A DNA stretch of 38,746 bases from Flavobacteriales bacterium (GTDB taxonomy: Bacteria; Bacteroidota; Bacteroidia; NS11-12g; UBA955). Location: the NCBI GenBank assembly GCA_002737625.1, contig NSIB01000009.1, positions 1 through 38,746 on the forward strand, in the 5' to 3' direction. This document shows positions 7,614 to 16,576 of this stretch, in pieces (within the stretch, counting starts at the first letter, position 1; each line of letters opens with the position of its first letter). A model generated the notes under the pieces. The model made no database searches. It had not been told where the DNA came from and saw nothing but the letters and a program-made list of their open reading frames with translations. A program made the translations under genes and the position numbers.

Positions 7614-8600
7614 ATGAAATTCAGTAAAAAAGTATACCTTGAGTGGTACAGAATCATCCTATTGCAACGTCGTTTTGAAGAGAAAGCTGCACAGTTATAT
7701 GGACAGCAAAAAATCAAAGGTTTTTGTCATTTATACATAGGTCAGGAAGCCATCACGGCGGGTATGATGTCGGCCATTAAAAAGGGCGACAAAGTAATCA
7801 CTGCATATCGTGATCATGGACATGCCTTGGCGTTGGGTGTTTCAGCAAATGCCGTTATGTCTGAATTGTTTGGTAAGGAAACAGGATGTACCGGTGGAAA
7901 AGGTGGAAGCATGCATATGTTCTCTAAGGAGCACAATTTTGTAGGCGGACATGGAATTGTTGGGGCGCAAATCCCAATGGGTGCAGGTCTTGCTTTTGCT
8001 GAAAAATATAACAACACAGGAAATGTAAGCTTAACATTCTTTGGAGATGGCGCAGCCCGTCAGGGTGCATTACACGAAGCATATAACATGGCAATGCTAT
8101 GGAAGTTACCCGCTGTATTTATCTGTGAAAACAACCAATATTCCATGGGAACAAGTGTAGAAAGAACAACAAACCTTTTGGATATTTACAAAATCGGTTT
8201 GGGTTTTGATATGCCGAGTTTCCAAGTGGATGGGATGAAGTGTGAAACAGTGCATGAAGCCATTGCTGATGCTTGTGAACATGCACGGACCGGAAAAGGT
8301 CCAGTTTTTCTCGAAATCAAAACATATCGTTATCGCGGCCACAGCATGAGTGACCCTGCAAGTTATCGGACAAAAGAAGAAGTGCTGTATTATAAGACCA
8401 AAGACCCATTGGAGACAACAAAAGAGACCATATTAAAGAAAAACTTTGCTTCTGAAAAAGAATTGGATGCCATAGAAGACGCCATTATGGCCACAGTAAA
8501 TGCGAGTGTTGAATTTGCGGAAAACTCAGATTACCCAGATGCTGCTGAACTCTTTACTGATGTTTATATCGAAAACGATTACCCATATATTACCGACTAA
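7614..8600 (+). CDS. pdhA: Pyruvate dehydrogenase E1 component, alpha subunit
   Basis: The E1 alpha chain, with the beta chain, decarboxylates pyruvate using thiamine diphosphate and passes acetyl groups to E2. The 328-residue product shows the ThDP motif GDGAARQGALHEAYNMA (144-160), closing with ENN at 172-174. It also has the GHG segment (112-114) and the regulatory-loop region YRGHSMSDPASYR. Length fits bacterial PdhA. The partner pdhB and E2 genes are not beside it, so the complex is encoded at more than one locus. It is the first gene of a long + strand cluster and ends 38 bases before the TPR gene. Confidence 0.95.
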   Translation: MKFSKKVYLEWYRIILLQRRFEEKAAQLYGQQKIKGFCHLYIGQEAITAGMMSAIKKGDKVITAYRDHGHALALGVSANAVMSELFGKETGCTGGKGGSMHMFSKEHNFVGGHGIVGAQIPMGAGLAFAEKYNNTGNVSLTFFGDGAARQGALHEAYNMAMLWKLPAVFICENNQYSMGTSVERTTNLLDIYKIGLGFDMPSFQVDGMKCETVHEAIADACEHARTGKGPVFLEIKTYRYRGHSMSDPASYRTKEEVLYYKTKDPLETTKETILKKNFASEKELDAIEDAIMATVNASVEFAENSDYPDAAELFTDVYIENDYPYITD

Positions 8601-8638
8601 ATTTTAATTTCTTATATTCGCGCCCTCGTTTAACCATT

Positions 8639-9316
8639 ATGAACATCAAAGAAAGCTATCAACTACTGCAAGCCAGAATCAAAAACTTCTACGAAGTGAA
8701 TAAGAAACATGTTCAAATCGTAGGTATTGGAACCTTGGCGATTTTCGGTGGCATGATTTATTGGTTCAATTTTTACATGCCTTCTCAAGAAAAAGAAGCT
8801 TCAGTAAAATTTGCAAAAATGTACCATTTTTTTAAAACAGACTCATTCGATATCGTTTTAAAAGGAGATAAAAAGAATAAAATCACTTCCGCGGTTAGCA
8901 TTGCCGACGATTATGGCTTCACTAAGAAAGGTAAAGAAGCAGCTTTGGTTGCAGGTTTATCGTATTTGAAGAAAGCAGAATACAAAAAAGCATTAGATTA
9001 TTTGGATAAATGCAGTGCGAATGATGCATTGTTGGGTCCTTCTATCATTGCCGCGAAAGCAGCTTGTAAAAGTGGCTTGGGTGAATTAGAGAAAGCCGCC
9101 AGTCTATATGAGAAAGCCGCTCGCTTGGGCGATAACGAATACACGAGTGTTTATTTTCAAAAAGCTGGTGTACATTATGAATTGACAAAAAACTATGGTG
9201 CTGCATTGGCTTGTTACGAAGAACTCGATAGCAAATACGGCACAACCAGAGAAGGTCAAGACGCTGAGAAGTACATCTATCGCATCAAAGGCTTGATGGG
9301 TGAATTGAACAAATAA
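8639..9316 (+). CDS. Membrane-anchored tetratricopeptide-repeat protein (YfgM-like)
   Basis: The 225-residue protein has a short cytoplasmic N terminus, one membrane helix (about 26-47, ending in IYWFNFYMP) and then an extracytoplasmic region of helical repeats. TPR-like units are visible at about 98-130 (AALVAGLSYLKKAEYKKALDYL), 137-165 (AACKSGLGELEKAASLYEKA) and 172-200 (AGVHYELTKNYGAALACYEEL). The layout resembles the YfgM family of Sec-associated chaperone partners, which I offer only as an analogy. It ends seven bases before ribH starts. Confidence 0.8.
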   Translation: MNIKESYQLLQARIKNFYEVNKKHVQIVGIGTLAIFGGMIYWFNFYMPSQEKEASVKFAKMYHFFKTDSFDIVLKGDKKNKITSAVSIADDYGFTKKGKEAALVAGLSYLKKAEYKKALDYLDKCSANDALLGPSIIAAKAACKSGLGELEKAASLYEKAARLGDNEYTSVYFQKAGVHYELTKNYGAALACYEELDSKYGTTREGQDAEKYIYRIKGLMGELNK

Positions 9317-9323
9317 CACGCAG

Positions 9324-9815
9324 GTGGCAACAGCGATTCCTTCTTCTCCCTCACCTACTTTTTCCTACAATAACCAACATTACCAAATTGGTGTTGTTAC
9401 TGCAGCATGGAATCAACACATTACATCGATCTTGAGAAAAGGGGCCATTGATACTTTAAAGCATCACAAGTCTTTTCAGTCTATTTCCATCATTGAAGCC
9501 ACTGTTCCCGGTGCATTTGAAATACCAACGGCGGCTCAATGGCTATTCGAAAAAGGTTGCGACGCGGTTATTACGTTGGGCTGTGTAATCAAAGGTGATA
9601 CACCCCATTTTGATTATGTATGTGAAGCAGTCACTCGCGGTGTTGGCGATTTATCTTTAAAGATAAATAAACCTTGCATTTTTGGTATTATCACAACCAA
9701 TACTGAAGAACAGGCACTAGAACGTGCCGGCGGCAAACTAGGCAATAAAGGTTCAGAAGCGGCAGAAGCAGCTTTGTGGATGCTATTTACGAAAGAATCT
9801 ATTGATCAACAATAA
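9324..9815 (+). CDS. ribH: 6,7-dimethyl-8-ribityllumazine synthase
   Basis: RibH joins the ribityl pyrimidine with dihydroxybutanone phosphate to give lumazine, the penultimate step to riboflavin. The 163-residue product has AAWN near residue 28, PGAFEIP (about 63-69), the block GCVIKGDTPHFDYV with its conserved His (about 86-99), and GIITTNTEEQALERAG near the C terminus. It uses a GTG start at 9324; no ATG precedes the first conserved strand, and the GTG sits seven bases after the TPR gene. The N terminus is somewhat longer than in B. subtilis RibH. Other riboflavin genes are not in the window. Confidence 0.94.
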   Translation: MATAIPSSPSPTFSYNNQHYQIGVVTAAWNQHITSILRKGAIDTLKHHKSFQSISIIEATVPGAFEIPTAAQWLFEKGCDAVITLGCVIKGDTPHFDYVCEAVTRGVGDLSLKINKPCIFGIITTNTEEQALERAGGKLGNKGSEAAEAALWMLFTKESIDQQ

Positions 9816-9842
9816 TTTACCCTATTTTAATACTTATTTATC

Positions 9843-11663
9843 ATGTCAGACGAATTAGAAAAGGCATCTGAAAGCTACGCGGAGCAATTAACTGTAGCCG
9901 AGCAAATGATTGAACTCAACACTGAGGAAATTTCATTGGAATTACAGTATTCAACCCTTACCAAAGAGGAGTTACTCGCAGCAGCGGATGCATTGGTCCA
10001 TGCAATCGATGTGAAGAAAGCCTTCAATCAATTGCAGGCGATTCGCAATGCATTGGATGACTTACTGGACCAAGAAAGACCAGGAATAATTCGAACGTGG
10101 GTAGAAGCAGGGAATGATCCTAGAGATTTTGTTGCCCCGGTAGACAGCACAAAACAATCAATTCAGCGCATCGTTACCGACTTCAAAAAAAGACGTGAAA
10201 ATGAGCGGAAACGTGCGGAGGAAGAAAAACTCCACAACCTAAAGCAAAAGCAACTCATTCTCGATAAAATCAAAGCGTTGGTAGATTCTGAAGAAACCGA
10301 TCAAAGTTTAAATGCGCTCCGAGATTATATGCGTGCATGGAAAGAAGTAAGGCAAATTCCAAAGGAATATCAAGACGAATTATACGCCGCATATAAATTT
10401 CAAGTCGACAAATTTTACAATCAACTTTCTGTTTTCAACGAATTGAAAGAATTGGATAAAGATAAAAACTTAGAATTAAAAATTGATTTGATCAAACGTG
10501 CAGAACAATTGAAAGACGAGCCCAATATTAGAAAAGCCTTGTTACAATTGAACAAATACCATGATGATTGGAAAAATACGGGACCGGTTAGAGCAGAAAT
10601 ATCTGAAGACATTTGGAAACGCTTTAAGGCAGCATCAGATATCGTAATTGATGCAAAAAAGGCCGACCAAGTAACCTTAGATGCTGAAAGACAGCAGAAC
10701 TTAGATAAAAAAATCGTACTTATTGAACGCGCCGAAACCAGCATCGCAGTAGTGCCAACACAACCCAAGGAATGGGCCAAGATTGGTAAAGAGTTAGATG
10801 AATTGATGGCCGAATGGAAAAAGATAGGCCCTGTTCCCACTGATAAAAACGAAGAGATTTGGAATAAATTCAAAGCCATTCGCAACCAATACTATGGAGA
10901 ACGAAAGCACTTTTTTAGAGATTTAAACTCAAGCAAGAAAGACAATCTAACCAAAAAGGAAGCCTTGTGCGAAAAAGCGGAATCGTTAAAAGATTCTAAT
11001 GAATTCATGAAGACATCAGACACCTTCGCCAAACTTCAGGATGAATGGAAAACTGTTGGTCCAGTTCCTGAAGACCAAAACGATTTGGTTTGGAAAAGGT
11101 TTAGATCCGCCTTTGATCACTTTTATACCAGAAAGAATGAATGGTTTAAACAGCGTAAACAAGAAGAAGGCGGCGCAATTGTTAAGAAAAAAGAAGTCAT
11201 ACTAGGTCTAGACGTACTTAAATCTAACGAAACAATTGACCACGAGACCCTCTTCAATGAGCTTAAAATATGGCAGAAGCAATGGAATGATGCAGGTTTC
11301 ATTTCAGGAAAGTCATACCAACAACTGAATAAAACCTATCAGACATTGGCAGATGAGATTTTTCAGAGATATCGTTCGGCAAGTAATAATCAGCGAAATT
11401 ATAACCAAAAGAAGCACTTCAGTAATTTGACAACAAGTACTGACGGACAAAAACGCTTAGAATTAGAAGACCGAAAAATCAAAGAGAAAATCGCCAAGTT
11501 TCGGAATGAAATTGCAACCATGGAAAATAACAAGAGTTTCTTCAAGCACAGTAAAAATGCTGGCGATTTTGTGAAACAGTTTGATGATAATATTGCAAAA
11601 GCCACCGAACAAATTGCAAAAGCCGAACAAGAATTAAAGTTACTGAAAAGTGTAAAATCATGA
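9843..11663 (+). CDS. DUF349 repeat protein
   Basis: A 606-residue, highly charged, soluble helical protein with five DUF349-type repeats. Each ends in a W-K-x-x-G-P-like element followed by a W-K-R-F-like element; the lead Trp residues are at 166, 243, 325, 402 and 481, a spacing of about 77-82 residues. The middle three (GPVR, GPVP, GPVP) fit the consensus best; the first and last are diverged. An N-terminal helical region (1-130) and a C-terminal coiled coil (about 535-604) flank them. No signal peptide or membrane helix. The biochemical function of DUF349 is not established, and I assign none. Its stop overlaps the start of the next gene (ATGA, 11660-11663). Confidence 0.88.
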   Translation: MSDELEKASESYAEQLTVAEQMIELNTEEISLELQYSTLTKEELLAAADALVHAIDVKKAFNQLQAIRNALDDLLDQERPGIIRTWVEAGNDPRDFVAPVDSTKQSIQRIVTDFKKRRENERKRAEEEKLHNLKQKQLILDKIKALVDSEETDQSLNALRDYMRAWKEVRQIPKEYQDELYAAYKFQVDKFYNQLSVFNELKELDKDKNLELKIDLIKRAEQLKDEPNIRKALLQLNKYHDDWKNTGPVRAEISEDIWKRFKAASDIVIDAKKADQVTLDAERQQNLDKKIVLIERAETSIAVVPTQPKEWAKIGKELDELMAEWKKIGPVPTDKNEEIWNKFKAIRNQYYGERKHFFRDLNSSKKDNLTKKEALCEKAESLKDSNEFMKTSDTFAKLQDEWKTVGPVPEDQNDLVWKRFRSAFDHFYTRKNEWFKQRKQEEGGAIVKKKEVILGLDVLKSNETIDHETLFNELKIWQKQWNDAGFISGKSYQQLNKTYQTLADEIFQRYRSASNNQRNYNQKKHFSNLTTSTDGQKRLELEDRKIKEKIAKFRNEIATMENNKSFFKHSKNAGDFVKQFDDNIAKATEQIAKAEQELKLLKSVKS

Positions 11664-12463
11664 ACCTGAATGGGTTATTTGGTTGGCTTGACTATTTTAT
11701 TTATTTGGTCCAATCTACTAACCATCACGGGGTTCACTCGCCTTTTGTCTATGATTTTGCCGATAACGTTCTTTATCGCCAACTTGCCAATTCCTATGAA
11801 CCCGCTGCAGAATTATGCAGAAAACGGATGTTGCAATCCGACGCTAAATTATTATTGGATAGCAAATTAACTGCGCAGGCATTAAGTGATATTGCGAATA
11901 ATCGCATTCCGATAGCCAAATATAACCGACTCCTTTTTCGATGGATCCAATACAAACAGTTGGGGGGCAACATCATCGAAATTGGAAGTTCATTGGGTGT
12001 TGTGCCTTTATATCTGCAACGGGGAAATATTCATTACGAACACGATTTGATTCAACGATTTTTCAGTTATGATCGATCAAAAAAAATCAATGAAATTACT
12101 CAATTCAATTTGAGAAGTTACGAAAATAATGAACTGGTAATCTCTCACCCTTTCACTGGAATTTCCGATATCATTGACCATGTATGTCATCACAGCTTGC
12201 CAAATTCAAAAATCAGCTTATTGGTCATCAATGATACACTAACAGATTCTGAATTTTGGTTGATTCTCGACTTCGCTTCTACCCGAATGGAATCAAACGG
12301 ATGCATTGCTATTCTCGGTATCAACAAAAGTGTAGATTCAAGATTGCGCTGGCAGCAATTGGAAAACGATGACAATTTCCGGGTAACAATCAATTTGTTT
12401 GGAATGGGACTCGTTTTTGCTAGAAAAGAACAAATAAAAGAAGCATTTTTGTTACGATATTAA
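11660..12463 (+). CDS. Methyltransferase-like (class I SAM fold) protein, possibly degenerate
   Basis: The 267-residue protein resembles a Bacteroidota family of SAM-dependent-methyltransferase-like proteins that begin with HGVHSPFV (23-30 here) and end in a segment like GMGLVFARKEQIKEAFLLRY. The SAM-binding loop is present but altered: EIGSSLGV at 107-114. The acidic residue expected at the end of the next strand and the later DG/DD metal-type acidic motifs are hard to find. Catalytic activity is therefore doubtful, while the fold assignment is reasonable. It is translationally coupled to the DUF349 gene (4-base overlap) and its stop shares one base with the start of the thioesterase gene. 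Confidence 0.65.
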   Translation: MNLNGLFGWLDYFIYLVQSTNHHGVHSPFVYDFADNVLYRQLANSYEPAAELCRKRMLQSDAKLLLDSKLTAQALSDIANNRIPIAKYNRLLFRWIQYKQLGGNIIEIGSSLGVVPLYLQRGNIHYEHDLIQRFFSYDRSKKINEITQFNLRSYENNELVISHPFTGISDIIDHVCHHSLPNSKISLLVINDTLTDSEFWLILDFASTRMESNGCIAILGINKSVDSRLRWQQLENDDNFRVTINLFGMGLVFARKEQIKEAFLLRY

Positions 12464-12870
12464 TGAATACAGAATCAGTTTATATACATAAGGTAAGGGT
12501 TCGTTACGCCGAATGCGACAAAATGGGTTTTGTTCACCATTCCAATTGGGCCTTATATTTTGAAGAGGCAAGAACAGAGCAAATGCGAGCAAAAGGCATC
12601 ACTTACAAAGACATGGAAGACAACGGACTCATCATGCCTGTCAAATCCATGAATATAGACTTTAAAAGAGCAGGCCGTTATGATGACCTACTGAGTATTG
12701 AAATTTGGATTGAAGGAATCCCTGAAATTCGCTGTACTTTTATGTATAAAACTTATAATCAACACGGTGAATTACTCAATACCGCCTCGATGGTGATGTT
12801 TTATGCGAGAAAATCCGATCTTCGTCCGATAAAAATTCCAAGTATCATTTCAGAGAAATACGGGTTTTAA
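12463..12870 (+). CDS. Acyl-CoA thioesterase, 4HBT/YbgC hot-dog family
   Basis: A 135-residue single hot-dog domain. The active-site block YAECDKMGFVHHSNW (15-29) carries Asp19 at the catalytic position of 4-hydroxybenzoyl-CoA/YbgC thioesterases, followed by LYFEEARTEQMR (31-42). It most likely hydrolyses small acyl-CoA thioesters in the cytosol; the substrate is not predictable. The ATG overlaps the previous stop by one base (TAATG), so it is co-translated with the methyltransferase-like gene. YihY follows 15 bases later. Confidence 0.9.
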   Translation: MNTESVYIHKVRVRYAECDKMGFVHHSNWALYFEEARTEQMRAKGITYKDMEDNGLIMPVKSMNIDFKRAGRYDDLLSIEIWIEGIPEIRCTFMYKTYNQHGELLNTASMVMFYARKSDLRPIKIPSIISEKYGF

Positions 12871-12885
12871 GGGTTAATCCAAAAT

Positions 12886-13905
12886 ATGGGATACTACAAA
12901 TCGATAAAGGACAAAATTGAACATACCGCACATGAGGTAGAGGAACACTTGTCTTCTAACGATCAACAACCCAAAGACAGCCAAGCCTCAACCCACCCGC
13001 TTATGATCTATCTACAGAACAAACGGTTGGCGGCATTTCAAGGAGAAAGTTTGTATAACGTGGGCAAGTATTTTTTCCGGTCGATGTTCATGGAAAACCT
13101 GAACACGCGTGCTTCAAGTTTGAGTTTCAATTTCTTTTTGGCGCTATTCCCTGCCATCATCTTTCTAATTACACTGATTGGGTATTTGCCATTGAACGGG
13201 TTAAAAACGCAATTCATTCAAGAACTGTCGCTGATATTACCCAAACAAACGTTCAAAGAAATACAAGGAACGATATTTGAAATTTTGCACAAACAGAATA
13301 CCGGTCTACTTTCTTTTGGATTTTTTACTACCATTTACTTTTCTTCCAATGCCTTCCATTTGTTGATCAATTCATTCAACCGCCGTCTGCCTTTTGGCAA
13401 AAAGAAAAACTGGTTTCAGATTAGATTGAAAGCCATATTCATGACATTTTGGATTAGTATCATTGTGATTATCACCTTGTTGATCCTCACTTATGCCTAC
13501 CAAAGTGTACATTATATTGTGTCTCACAATTGGCCCTTATCCGGTGTTTATGAATTTTTAATTTTATTGCTGGAGTATTTCATACTCGCTGCTCTCATAT
13601 TGATTGCCACATCAAGCATCTACTTCTTTGGTCCTTCCAATCAAAAACGATGGAAATTCCTTAGCGCCGGAAGTGTGATGGCCTCCGTTCTTTCTGCTAT
13701 CTCCACCGTTTCATTTGGTTTGTACGTCAACAATTTCAATACCTACAACAAAGTATATGGATCCATTGGGGCTATCATTGCACTCATGGTATTGATTTAC
13801 ATCAACGTGCTAACAATTATTGTTGGGTTTGAATTAAATATCAGTATTGAAAAGGCGATAGCGCAGCGCGACAAACATGCAAATGCATTGAACGGCAGTT
13901 TGTAA
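12886..13905 (+). CDS. YihY/BrkB-family inner-membrane protein
   Basis: The 339-residue protein has a polar N-terminal tail (1-60) and then the YihY/virulence factor BrkB domain with about six membrane helices. These include LALFPAIIFLITLIGYLP (near 86-103), a segment after FGFFTTIYFSSNAFHLLINSF, FWISIIVIITLLILTYAY, FLILLLEYFILAALILI, and the C-terminal IGAIIALMVLIYINVLTIIVGFELN. The family was once called ribonuclease BN in error. No transport or enzymatic function is established. It is the last gene of the + cluster and ends two bases from the convergent DUF721 gene. Confidence 0.88.
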   Translation: MGYYKSIKDKIEHTAHEVEEHLSSNDQQPKDSQASTHPLMIYLQNKRLAAFQGESLYNVGKYFFRSMFMENLNTRASSLSFNFFLALFPAIIFLITLIGYLPLNGLKTQFIQELSLILPKQTFKEIQGTIFEILHKQNTGLLSFGFFTTIYFSSNAFHLLINSFNRRLPFGKKKNWFQIRLKAIFMTFWISIIVIITLLILTYAYQSVHYIVSHNWPLSGVYEFLILLLEYFILAALILIATSSIYFFGPSNQKRWKFLSAGSVMASVLSAISTVSFGLYVNNFNTYNKVYGSIGAIIALMVLIYINVLTIIVGFELNISIEKAIAQRDKHANALNGSL

Positions 13906-13907
13906 TT

Positions 13908-14222
13908 CTAGCCAATAAAAATCTTTTCAACGAAATTTGGCCCCAGTTTTTCGTTAATGTTCAATCTTAATTGCTCTCTCTGCATAAACATTTCATTTTT
14001 TAAGGGTGCTTGATCAAAACTCACATACAACGTCTTTCCACGCATTTCGATTTTACTTGTGTGTTTAGAAATTAAGGGTCCCACAATTTCACTCCATAAC
14101 TTAACCAATTCAATTTCATCCATTTTCTGGGTGATGCGATATTTATCGTATAAACGCTTTATAACATCAGTAAGAGACTTTTCCTTTTTCTCTGTTATGT
14201 CTTTTCTTGGCAGTTCAATCAT
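13908..14222 (-). CDS. DUF721 protein (DciA-like)
   Basis: A 104-residue protein with the DUF721 pattern: LVKLWSEIVGPLISKHTSKI (about 44-63), a strand TLYVSFDQAPLKNEM, then LRLNINEKLGPNFVEKIFIG to the end. DUF721 includes DciA, which helps load the replicative helicase DnaB in bacteria without DnaC, so a replication role is plausible by family only. It lies downstream of the permease on the same strand (45-base gap) and is convergent with YihY. The ATG is at 14220-14222. Confidence 0.8.
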   Translation of the reverse strand: MIELPRKDITEKKEKSLTDVIKRLYDKYRITQKMDEIELVKLWSEIVGPLISKHTSKIEMRGKTLYVSFDQAPLKNEMFMQREQLRLNINEKLGPNFVEKIFIG

Positions 14223-14267
14223 GGTGATATTATGTTAAAATTACAAAATAAATAGGCTTTTATTGTT

Positions 14268-15986
14268 TCAATTTGTGGCCAATTTGCTTTTCCTATAGCC
14301 ATAAGAAAAATACACCACTAGCCCAATTCCAAACCAACCAAAAAACCAATACCAGTTGTTGGCTTCCATTCCTGTGAGTAAATAGGCACAAATCGACAAG
14401 CCCAGTAAGGGAATCAGAGACCAGCTGCGCACGAAACTCATCACAGACAATCCCAATAGTAGTATCCAATACAATCGATGGGCGACAACAAACATTGTAC
14501 TCCAATCACTCTCCAGCAAATCAATGAAATAATTGGGGAAGTTGTATCGAACAGTAAGGATTGATAAAATTATTATAATGGAATACAGATATTTCCCATT
14601 GATAAATGGCATCACAAACCCCTTGCCTTCACCTTCTTTTCTTGGTGGTAACAACAACACACCCCCACAAACCAAAACAAAGGCAAAAATGGTCCCTATG
14701 CTCGTAAAATCGAGGACAAAACCTTCGTTGGTGAACAGGATTGGAACACCCACCATCAATCCAGTAATAATGGTTGCGAAAGATGGCGTACTAAATTTCG
14801 GATGTATCCGAGAAAAGGCCGGCGGCAACAATCCGTCTCTGCTCATACTGAGCCAAATTCTGGGCTGACCCATTTGAAAAACCAACAATACACTTGCCAT
14901 CGCTACAACCGCCACGATGGATACAATATACTCCAACCAATCGATACCGTGGGCTCCGAGGGCATAAGCCAGCGGATCTCCCACACCTAAAGTATCGTAA
15001 GGCACCATCCCTGTCAATACCAGTGTGATAAAAACGTATAATACCGTGCAAATAAGCAAGGAATAGAACATACCCCGAGGCAAATCTCGTTGCGGATTTT
15101 TTGACTCCTCAGCCAACGTACTTACCGCATCAAAGCCAATATATGTAAAGAACAACGCCGAAACACCTTGCATCACCCCTTCAAACCCATTTGGCATAAA
15201 GGGCGTATAATTTTTTACGTCGATATAGCCCACACCTACAACAATGACCAACACAATGGCTATCAATTTAAGTATGACCATCAAATTAGAAGCGTTTCTA
15301 GATTCTTTGATTCCGCGGTAAACCAACATCGTAATCAAGACATTAATTAACAGCGCTGGCGCATCGAAAACAAGATGTAAACCAAATAGTTGCGGCGCAT
15401 TTGCGAAGGCTTCGAACGCATCCTGGTTGGCTTGACTGTAACTACCCAAATTGGCGGATTTCCAAAGTTCTCCGAATTCACCACCGGAAATAGCCCCTTG
15501 TATTTTGGACATAACCGTTTGATACATTTCGTGGGCCGTGGAATAATCGGTCACCATCCAACGAGGGAGAATCCATCCGAGTTGATCCATGAGATGAACA
15601 ACATACCCTGACCAAGAAAAGGCGACATAAATATTGCCGATCGCATATTCCATAATCAACGCCCAACCAATAATCCAAGCAAACAGTTCACCAAACGAGG
15701 CGTAAGCGTAGGTATAGGCACTACCAGAAACTGGAATACGAGATGCAAATTCAGCATAACACAAGGCGGCAAATGCACAAGCCACTCCACAAATAATAAT
15801 CAAATAAACGGAGGCCGGGCCACCTTTCGCACAGGCATCACCGATAGAACTAAAAATTCCAGCACCAATGATCGCAGCAATGCCAAAAAAGGTCAAATCC
15901 CTTACCCCCAAAACGCGCTTTAACGATGCATCCCCTTGATTTACAGGAAAATCCGTTTTAACCCGAAATAAATTACGCCAACTCAT
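14268..15986 (-). CDS. Amino-acid permease, APC superfamily (CAT-like)
   Basis: A 572-residue integral membrane transporter with about 12-14 helices. The first helix carries the substrate-binding IGAGIF motif (about 40-45). LAEESKNPQRDLPRGM in the middle is the loop typical of cationic-amino-acid-transporter-like APC members, preceded by ALFFTYIGFDAVST. There is a long extracytoplasmic loop around 135-200 (MYQTVMSKIQGAISGG region) that lengthens it relative to the common 480-residue members. Substrate cannot be read from sequence. The ATG (15984-15986) is divergent from the metal locus. Confidence 0.88.
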   Translation of the reverse strand: MSWRNLFRVKTDFPVNQGDASLKRVLGVRDLTFFGIAAIIGAGIFSSIGDACAKGGPASVYLIIICGVACAFAALCYAEFASRIPVSGSAYTYAYASFGELFAWIIGWALIMEYAIGNIYVAFSWSGYVVHLMDQLGWILPRWMVTDYSTAHEMYQTVMSKIQGAISGGEFGELWKSANLGSYSQANQDAFEAFANAPQLFGLHLVFDAPALLINVLITMLVYRGIKESRNASNLMVILKLIAIVLVIVVGVGYIDVKNYTPFMPNGFEGVMQGVSALFFTYIGFDAVSTLAEESKNPQRDLPRGMFYSLLICTVLYVFITLVLTGMVPYDTLGVGDPLAYALGAHGIDWLEYIVSIVAVVAMASVLLVFQMGQPRIWLSMSRDGLLPPAFSRIHPKFSTPSFATIITGLMVGVPILFTNEGFVLDFTSIGTIFAFVLVCGGVLLLPPRKEGEGKGFVMPFINGKYLYSIIIILSILTVRYNFPNYFIDLLESDWSTMFVVAHRLYWILLLGLSVMSFVRSWSLIPLLGLSICAYLLTGMEANNWYWFFGWFGIGLVVYFSYGYRKSKLATN

Positions 15987-16037
15987 GGATATTTCTACGA
16001 TAATACAACCAAAAGTGTTAAAGATTGGAAAATTATC

Positions 16038-16045
16038 TAACTTTG
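16038..16045 (+). promoter_or_regulatory. Candidate Bacteroidota -7 box (TAACTTTG) before the metal locus
   Basis: TAACTTTG matches TAnnTTTG and ends five bases before the ATG at 16051. Transcription at the usual distance would start at or next to that ATG. No -33 element at the right spacing is obvious. The position supports 16051 as the start codon rather than the in-frame ATG at 15985. Confidence 0.35.
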
Positions 16046-16050
16046 TAGAG

Positions 16051-16518
16051 ATGCGAATTTTTCAAGCAATTCTGTTAAGTATTTTGGTAATCTTCTCTAG
16101 CGGAGGCGCCCAAATGGCTTATCATATTTGCGAGCAGGATGGACAGCATTGGATATTTGAAAACTGCAGTGAGGCGTCATTAATAAACTCGTCTGACAAT
16201 GTAAAGGATGATTGCTGCAGCAAGATGGACAAATCTGGTACTATTAATAATCCTCTTCATTGCAAAGACAACCAAAACGTGGCCGAAGAAGATTGCTGTA
16301 GGGATGGGTATTTTTTCTCTTTATCGCCCTACCCATCTGTATTTACAAAGTTCACTTTAGCCATCCCCCAATTTCAAATCATCCCATCTATTTCTAATTG
16401 CCCTTTAAAATGCGTTTCCCCAGAGTCCAATCATACTCGCCAAATCATTCGTAAAAAGCCACCTTCCAGGCTGTCTGAATTGTATTTGTATGATTTAAAA
16501 TGCGTTTGGTTGATTTAG
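16051..16518 (+). CDS. Exported Cys-rich protein, HYC_CC_PP type
   Basis: A 155-residue protein with a signal peptide (about 1-20, RIFQAILLSILVIFSSG) and a periplasmic Cys-rich part. It resembles the Bacteroidota HYC_CC_PP family: a His-x-Cys near the start of the mature region (His25-Ile-Cys27, instead of HYC), two vicinal Cys pairs (55-56 and 82-83), further Cys at 39, 71, 117, 121 and 151, and a KKPPSR motif at 135-140. Members of this type are commonly found beside metal-related TonB receptors, as here. A metal-sensing or metal-binding role is inferred from this context and the Cys content. I chose the ATG at 16051 because it places the hydrophobic stretch at the N terminus; an in-frame ATG 22 codons earlier would almost touch the divergent permease start. 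Confidence 0.72.
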   Translation: MRIFQAILLSILVIFSSGGAQMAYHICEQDGQHWIFENCSEASLINSSDNVKDDCCSKMDKSGTINNPLHCKDNQNVAEEDCCRDGYFFSLSPYPSVFTKFTLAIPQFQIIPSISNCPLKCVSPESNHTRQIIRKKPPSRLSELYLYDLKCVWLI

Positions 16519-16576
16519 GTCGTTTCGATATTTTCGAATACACTATTATCAATTTATTAATTCAAACAAAACGAAC

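Noticed and set aside
12079-12086. A8 run inside the methyltransferase-like gene as a second slippage site
   Set aside because: It is shorter than the dnaX run, lies in the middle of a domain, and a truncated product would have no sensible boundary; eight A at two Lys codons is expected now and then at this base composition.
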